Below, piece after piece: positions 57,922-64,000 of a stretch of 64,000 bases of DNA. Positions within the stretch are counted from its first letter, which is position 1; each line of letters begins with the position of its first letter. This DNA comes from Allodiplogaster sudhausi (lineage: Eukaryota; Nematoda; Chromadorea; Rhabditida; Diplogasteridae). A program made the position numbers and the translations under genes. The notes under the pieces are model-generated. The model did not search any database. It was not told the origin of the DNA and saw only the letters and a list, made by a program, of their open reading frames with translations. The stretch spans positions 821,501 through 885,500 of the forward strand of contig CALZFC010000090.1 of the NCBI GenBank assembly GCA_945643635.1. Reading direction: 5' to 3'.

Positions 57922-60900
57922 GAAGGGAGAGAGCGAGAGAGATAAATAAGAATGTGAATGAACGAATTGAATTTACCTCTTTGCTTCGATTATTTAAAAC
58001 GTGTACATTGAAATATTAATATATAAAAAATCACCACGGATTCTTATATTCTGCTAAATATGGTTACAATATTTCTTAAGAATAATTTCAAAAACACCGC
58101 CGGGGCCAATAACGGACCCTCGAGTAGACGCATTTGTTGCCCTCGATCTGGATGAGAACGTGCTGAGTGCAGATACGGTCACTGCCAGTGAGAATCACCT
58201 GTGCAAAGAGTCTGCTCATAATTGGTGAATGAATAGAAACAAATTTCGAGCCCTTCTTATTCTCTAATTCCAGAGATGTAGTTATATTTTCCCGCCGAGT
58301 CTCCATTCAAATCTCCTACTGTTTGCAGGTTGCACATTAAACACCGACATGGCCACTCTGAGTGTTGCTCTCGCGGATGAGGAAGTCGCCCTCTCGCTTA
58401 ATACGACGCTCAGCCTCGGCGCGCGTAATGGAGCCGTGGTACCTAGAAAGGAAGCATCTTTTTTAATCCTGTAAAAAAAATGTTTAAAAAGATTCTAGTA
58501 ATGTTCCACGCTCTTATAATAAAAATAATCATCCAGCAGAATTTCAAAACAAATGAAAACATATCTGCTTAACTATTATTGGTTTATTGGTTGATTCTGT
58601 GTTGGTATCCGTGAATAAACAGTAAACAAAAACAACTGCAAGTTGCCGTACCAAATCTGGTGTTCCAGGTTGGAGCGCGCGTTCTTGGGGCGAGGCGCAG
58701 AGTCCAAGGTCACTAAAAAGGAAAAGAAGGCAATTAACCAAGAATCGAATGATATCAGAATCTCTAACATACATACGCTTGGAACCTTAGAACACGTTAA
58801 GGCTTAACTCATAAATGGCAACTGTAATCTTTGATCTCTTTTGAATATAATATACACCACTCTCAATCACTCTCAATCCTTTCTTCTAAGGAATAAACGA
58901 TAATTAAAATGCATCCAACCTTCCGGTGCCCGAATCCTCTCCGAATGCTGCGAGATTGCCGTGTGAACGCACTGTAGTACCCGTTCCATCTGAAGGAAAA
59001 AAGGAACAAATTTAAACTTGTTTTCACATGATCTCGGACATTGGACACTCATAATAGGTTCGTGCATTGACTTGAGATACTATATACAATAATACCGTAT
59101 ACAGGAAGGCGTGCTTCACTATTTGAATAAAATAATAAAAACCTCCGATTTCAAGAGTTACACATTAAAGCACCATTTTATTGTAACAAGGAGTTATATT
59201 AAGAGAGCGCTATCTTTGCAGGTGAGCATATACTCAAAAGATCCGGTACTTCCGTAAGATAACATGCGGTCTGCTCTCTTCATAAGCTTCCTGATGCAAT
59301 AATTCAATCAATAAGCTCTCCATTATTACCACTATGGAGATGAGCAAACAAATGCGCAATAATAACTTTAAAACTCTTGAGTTCAACTTCACTACTAACA
59401 GCAGCATCCTTGAGCTGAAAGACGTGGCAGGTTCTGTCCTCTTGCTTCTTCACAATGAATGCGACGCAGTTCGCGGCTGCCTGTATAAAAGAATGTTGTA
59501 AGTATACCTTGATACAACTGTAGAATAGGAAATTTTCAATATGCAATAAATATTCGAAGTAACAGAATTGTGTCATCCAGTAATAAACTAGCCAATGCCA
59601 AGCAGTGTTTAAATAGCCTCTTGGTTCAGATATTCTCGGATGTGACCACCAACAAAAGGGTACAACCTCTTTCCCATTAAAAAAATGTCGAATTCTATGC
59701 TTTCTATAACTTTCGGGATGGTCTCCACTTTTCGTAAAGGTCCCTCGCTTAGAACAGAATAAGTCAACTAGTAATTAATTTATTAGCCTTTGCCAAGTGT
59801 ACTCCACCGATCTCGCTCACCCCAACTCCGTGACCCGCAATGGAGATGTCGTTGAGGGAGTGCCGGCCGAGGAGTCCGCCCATCTTCTCCGGGTGCGCCT
59901 GGTCGTTGTGGATGATGGTGATGGCGGTGGATGAGATGTTCATGCCGACCTAGGAAAAGAAGCCTAGGTTGATATCTTTTCCAAGATAACCTTTACCATA
60001 GTTGGCCTAGCAAGGCGATATAATAAGGCTAGTTACCGTATAAATATAAAAAACCTAGATTGGTATGAGCGTTTTTTCCCCAAGATAATCTTTACAGTAG
60101 CCAGCATGGCAAGGATACCAAACCAGGCTACTTACCGTGCAAAGAATATCTTCTAGAATAACGCTCATACCAATTTAATATTCTATCCGAATAATACACC
60201 ATCTTCAGATAATTCGATTATGCACCACCATCGATTATTCGTGTCTTGGCTGGTCAAATATCAGCCTGATACAAAAGCGAAAGTGGAATGAAAAGAGATG
60301 ACTAACGTCGAAATTGCGAATGCGTGGTTGCGTCGAACCGATCAACTATAATGAAAAGGAGCTGAAACATTCGTATGGAAACACAAGCTAATTCAAGATG
60401 CCATATCATAGACCAGCTGGACATAGCTAGCTTTCTCATCAAAGTATTACTTATAAGAGAGGCTTTCTTTCATAGGTTGGAGGGAATTTTAAATTTTTCT
60501 TAAAAAAAAAGCTTATTTTTGCTCTCGATAACATATTGATATGGTTGCAATTGCGATCGGCTACTTTGTCAACAGTTGATTGCCCGCTGTTAGTCATTAA
60601 ACTCGCAAAAAGAAGTCAATGATGACCTTGAGAGCCAGCTGATCTTCCGTGTACTCTTCACCGTTTACGAGTTCCGCAGCGGCGCACACTTTGTTGATGC
60701 ATTCACTGAAAGAAGAGAGAATGCAGAATATATGCATGCATTATGAATCATGGACTTGGGACATAACGATTACAGCCAAAAGAATAAAGATAGCTAGACA
60801 GGAAATCGATGCCAAATTTTTTCAAAGCTTCTAAGCAGCAAATAGGCATATACGGTAAAAATCTAATGCCTATAAAGCTATAATTCAGTAAGAGTTGGAT

Positions 60901-62590
60901 AAAATTTAGATGCAAATTTCGAGGCAGGAAATCAGAGAATCACAAAGAATAACCCTCCTTGAAAAGCTATAACATGAGTACTCACCGAAGCAACCTCTCG
61001 CGCGCTTCGAGGCTGTTTTCATGGAAACAGAAACGGAATAATTCAAGTAGAAGAGGATTTACGGCAGACATATTAGTAACAGCGACTATTAATCCTTGTT
61101 TAGAACAGGGTTATAACGGTATACGTTTATTGATATCTTACTCTCCCCACTTTGGTTTCCGGGCATTAAGGTTTAGAACAGGCTTAGAAAGATAACATTT
61201 ATTGGTATTTGACTCTTTCTCCCCACATGGGTTTTCGGGCCATAAGCTTGTTACCCCAACCTCTATGTTATAGGTTATCAGCAGTTTCACTTATTGCGTG
61301 GTAAAAAAAGGAATACATACGATAAGACCAACCGAAGCACCCGCTCTCGCACGTCCTTGCTGCCCATGGCGCGGAGCGAGAAGTCGATCACGATGCTTCC
61401 GATGTACTCAAGACAGAATAAATGTATTTTACGTTTAAACAAACATATATTCGATATAATTGACTTCCATATATAATCGAAGACTTCCGATATATTCAGC
61501 ATCGATTGAAATATATTTTCGGTGCTATACCTGTTTGGGGGGGCATGATTTTTTCCTAGTTTATCGAACTCACTTTCTTATTTTCCACGGAACACAAAAC
61601 AAGCCAAACTTAGAATGCTTTTGCACGCAATATGCTATTCTGCAGTGAATTGCCTCATATTCTGCGATACATGATCATTTATAGCAAAATCTTGCCGAAA
61701 AATGGTTAAATTACGTCAAAAATGCCTATTCGCACAGAAATGATAGCAAAAGTAGCTTATTGTTAGATAATTGACGTTTTAGATGTCAAATTCGCGTTCA
61801 GCTCTCCAAATAAGCACTAATAGACAGCTTTCAAACATAAGTAGATGGGGCAAAAAATTCCTTAGAAACTTAAAAAAAATCATGCCCCCCCAAAAACATT
61901 CGAAAACTCGAAACAACATAAGACTCGAGAATAGGATGCCACGCAAAGAAAGAAATAGAACATTCGGATAATACCTTGGCAGAGAACTGAATGCCACTCT
62001 TGCTGAGCTGAAAGGAGTCGGCGCTGCTCGTCTCCATCGGAATCATCTCACCACTACAAAACAAGGAAAGTTTCAACGAAACCCGAAAAGCTAGCAAGTC
62101 ACCCAAAAGAGAGAAAAAACAACGTGGCGATGAGGGCACACAAGTTTTCACGCCACAATGGATAAACGAGTCCGTGAATGCTTCATTACAGTCTCAGTTC
62201 AATTTAGTCGAGCGATAGAGCGAAATGATTTCTTAGATGAAACTGAATGTTTTCGAAGAATTTCTTTCTTTTTCAAATAAGAATATGTTTAAATAAGGAC
62301 AAAAGATGTCTTCTTTTCTCTTTTTACACTCCAGCTAAAAACTCACGAACTCTTCTTTAACTCCCTAAGCTTAACTGAGCCCCGGAAATCTAAAAACTCC
62401 TAAACTCTTCTTAGCTCTTTTAAGCTCTCAAGCTCCATAAAATAGATGTACTCCAGAAAATAGCTTAACTTAGTTAACTAGTCGATCAGGCATACCTCTC
62501 GCTGTCAGTCCTCATGCGCTTGGCCGCGAGGGCGCCTTCCGCCTCGCGGAAGCTGTCCGACGACACAAATGGAGCATCCGGGATTTCCAT
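57659..62590 (-). CDS. shc-1-like: SHC-like PTB-SH2 adaptor protein (SHC-1 type)
   Basis: Cytoplasmic adaptor that binds phosphotyrosine on activated receptors and relays to MAPK/JNK or insulin-type pathways. Eleven exons (minus): 62496-62590, 61975-62053, 61333-61406, 60627-60705, 59821-59949, 59400-59480, 58920-58989, 58652-58712, 58343-58442, 58118-58198, 57659-57781; 323 aa, close to the C. elegans protein. PTB about 51-200: IQFSAKYIGSIVIDFSLRAM, ECINKVCAAAEL, NISSTAITIIH, LNDISIAGHG, CVAFIVKK, CHVFQLK. SH2 about 223-310: IWYHGSITRAEAERRI, GDFLIRES with the phosphate-binding Arg, QHVLIQ, and FESVVDLVQYHYNQMLPV. The linker between them is only about 25 residues and has no Tyr, so the Grb2-docking YxN sites of vertebrate SHC are absent. 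A 27-nt optional exon may exist at 60986-61012. Confidence 0.92.
57791..57930. repeat. GA microsatellite in the last SHC intron
   Basis: Purine-rich (GA)n with AAAG interruptions on plus, thus pyrimidine-rich in the gene's sense, ending 6 bp before the acceptor of the last exon at 57782. It supplies the polypyrimidine tract. Confidence 0.75.
59965..60174. repeat. Two degenerate direct repeats with an inverted 15-mer, SHC intron 4
   Basis: Two copies of a roughly 100-bp unit containing CCAAGATAA, CCTTTAC or TCTTTAC, GGCAAGG-like and CTACTTACCGT-like blocks. ATTGGTATGAGCGTT at 60059-60073 is exactly inverted at 60160-60174. Confidence 0.6.
60986..61012 (-). other. Candidate 27-nt in-frame microexon of the SHC gene
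   Basis: Between exons 3 and 4: acceptor AAAACAG, then 27 nt ending at donor CTTCG|GTGAGT. It fits the phase on both sides (1+24+2) and would insert nine residues, LEARERLLR, next to the similar VRERVLR that ends exon 3. The donor is better than that of exon 3 (GTTGGT); the acceptor lacks a pyrimidine tract. Without it the PTB matches family length. Confidence 0.4.
61096..61250. repeat. Tandem pair of 75-bp repeats, SHC intron 3
   Basis: Two diverged copies beginning GTTTAGAACAGG, each with a CTCCCCAC block and a GGGC(A)TTAAG-like end, directly adjacent. Confidence 0.6.
61534..61894. mobile_element. MITE-like element with 21-bp perfect terminal inverted repeats, SHC intron 2
   Basis: 361 bp; TTTGGGGGGGCATGATTTTT plus T at the left and its exact reverse complement at 61874-61894. 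The inside is AT-rich and has no open frame of note. A different family from the TTTAAAGG elements. Confidence 0.7.
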
Positions 62591-62663
62591 GTCGAAAGTA
62601 GCAGAGGAGCGGATGAGATGGCGATCGAGAGGCTAAGACTGAATCAATGGTGAAAGTGAGAGT

Positions 62664-62699
<36 letters not shown>

Positions 62700-63838
62700 C
62701 TGAAATGGAGAGAGCGAGAGAGAGACTGAAATGGAGAGAGCGAGAGAGAGACTGAAATGGAGGGAGAGAGGGATAGAGAGACTAAAATAAATGTGATACA
62801 ACAAGGATTATTTATTATTATTATTATTATTATTAGTATTACGCCTTCTTCTAAAACAGTAGGCGAAATCTATTTTTCCAGGTCTTAGGAGTTACTTTTC
62901 CTTCTTGGCCTTTGTCATTCCCATACGAGTTCGTCCAGCTTTCAGACGAGTTTCTCCGCCTGCCTCTTCTGCCTCTCCACCTCTTCTTCCTCACTGGCCT
63001 CCACTCGGCTCACAGTCAGCAGACTCAGTCGATTCATTTCTTCCGCTTCTTATTCTTCTTTTTTTGTTCTTCTTCAGATACAGCATGATACAAACATTTT
63101 GAAACAATACTAGTAAACACTAGTAAATTACTGACGACAATAACGGTGACTCTCATTACGAGAAAAGCTTCTAGAAGTCAATATTGCGCATCGGTGAAGA
63201 GTATAATTGTTAGCTCGCCTTTCGGACTCAATTTGTATTCCCTTTGACGAAAAGATACAAGAATTAGGAATATATTTACAGTGCACCCTTCGGGATTCCG
63301 CCTTTAACTTTCATGTCTAGCGAATATTTCGTACTATGTGCATAAATTAAGTTTCAATAAATTGCCACATCTTGTTTGATCGCAATGACTACCTCAAAAT
63401 GTTGCAAACCCTTTAATGAAGCAAAGGCTCAGTGGTCTTAAACCGAATGCCATAATTGCATCAGGCTATCCCTTTTATCTAGGAACGGGAGAGGCGGATA
63501 AAGACAGGGACAGAGTGGTGTTAGCTGGACAGAAGCAATTGAGAACAGAGGACTGCGGTGAAAAAAGGAAAGGAGCTCGTGTTACGTGAAGACGAGAGAG
63601 GACCTTTCAACGGCCGCAGAGTCGAACCTTTTCTGAGTGAAGAAGAGAGGGAAAGGGCGGAACGTCTGCAAGGATTCTTAGAAGAATCGAGGAAATGAAC
63701 AGAACAAATTACTCACGATCTTATAATTCTCTTCGACTCTTTATATACAAATCACCTCCATGCGAAAGAAAAAATATCGCTTTTCCACATTCTAATAGTT
63801 CGCATGATTTTTATATTTGATTGAACCTTGGCGTTGCT
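62591..63838. promoter_or_regulatory. Upstream region of the SHC gene
   Basis: GA repeat with a threefold AGACTGAAATGGAGAGAGCG-like repeat at 62655-62785, a (TTA)n tract at 62810-62838, then AT-rich sequence. 62944-63039 on minus is a short Glu/Arg-rich frame that could be 5' leader. No secure gene. Confidence 0.45.
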
Positions 63839-63913
63839 TTAGTGGACATTTTCCCAATCCGACTTGGAAATGTCGGCCTCAGTCTTCGCCTCTGGATCGA
63901 CCACTGCTGTAGG
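63839..63913 (-). CDS. Last exon of an unidentified gene (partial, continues beyond window)
   Basis: Acceptor TTCATCTTCCAG at 63914-63925, then 24 codons rich in Asp, Glu, Lys and Ser (contains DPEAKTEADISKSDWENVH) ending in TAA. The good acceptor and the charged, non-repetitive peptide favour a real terminal exon. The upstream part lies outside the window, so the family cannot be named. Confidence 0.5.
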   Translation of the reverse strand, partial: PTAVVDPEAKTEADISKSDWENVH

Positions 63914-64000
63914 CTGGAAGATGAAAATAATCTATTGTTTTCAAATTATAAAATTTTAGTCTGCCTTCATGCCCAGGAAATAACATAATTTTGCTTCCTC

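Noticed and set aside
62944..63039. 31-codon Glu/Arg-rich minus frame upstream of SHC
   Set aside because: Stops before SHC, with no good splice signals; may be leader sequence but cannot be supported as a gene.
1..64000. CRISPR arrays, bacterial operons, phage or plasmid features
   Set aside because: Tandem repeats here are microsatellites or minisatellites without spacer structure, and every supported gene is intron-rich and eukaryotic.

Overview
This window is nuclear DNA of a nematode, probably a chromadorean; the genus cannot be named from the sequence. The reasoning rests on gene content and gene structure: two CYP13A-type cytochrome P450s, three M14 zinc carboxypeptidases (two ending in an ShKT domain), a ZP-domain (cuticlin-like) membrane protein, and a compact PTB-SH2 adaptor of the SHC-1 type. 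Genes are cut into many small exons (40-470 nt), often by short AT-rich introns ending in TTTCAG. Large introns and spacers are packed with (CT)n/(GA)n microsatellites. I assembled the exon chains by hand; every junction was checked for reading phase, and the chains give uninterrupted proteins of family-typical length.

Layout: (1) 1-2346, AT-rich spacer. (2) 2429-12705, two tandem P450 genes (+), each of 16 exons with matching exon lengths, with a small single-pass membrane protein gene (-) between them. (3) 13464-17311, carboxypeptidase CP1 (-), convergent with P450 number 2, with a Pro-rich tail and C-terminal ShKT domain. (4) 19393-20494, Lys/Glu-rich protein (+). (5) 21846-29270, carboxypeptidase CP2 (-), without ShKT. 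(6) 30915-40761, carboxypeptidase CP3 (-), with an ShKT domain split by an intron. (7) 41.1-50.8 kb, an abutting direct duplication of about 4.7-4.9 kb carrying the 3' half of a ZP gene plus tRNA-Arg(ACG) genes. The left copy is a decayed ZP pseudogene; the right copy is the 3' half of the intact ZP gene, 47619-56498 (-). (8) 57659-62590, SHC-like adaptor (-). (9) 63839-63913, last exon of a further gene (-).

The genes do not form an operon; gaps between same-strand genes are 1.1 kb or more. By family, P450s act at the ER membrane on small molecules. The secreted carboxypeptidases and the ZP protein are of kinds that act at the extracellular or cuticle surface. The SHC adaptor acts inside the cell on tyrosine-phosphorylated receptors.

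Most notable observations: the tandem duplication, whose left copy has both frameshifted ZP exons and damaged tRNA stems; a high share of GC-AG introns (7 of about 93); a 27-nt candidate in-frame microexon in the SHC PTB domain that echoes the end of the previous exon; a minisatellite that has multiplied a 3' splice site of CP2; a family of TTTAAA-flanked MITE-like elements inside introns of P450, carboxypeptidase and ZP genes; different S1' pocket residues (His/Glu/Glu) in the three carboxypeptidases; and a tRNA-Glu copy that lost one side of its anticodon stem.
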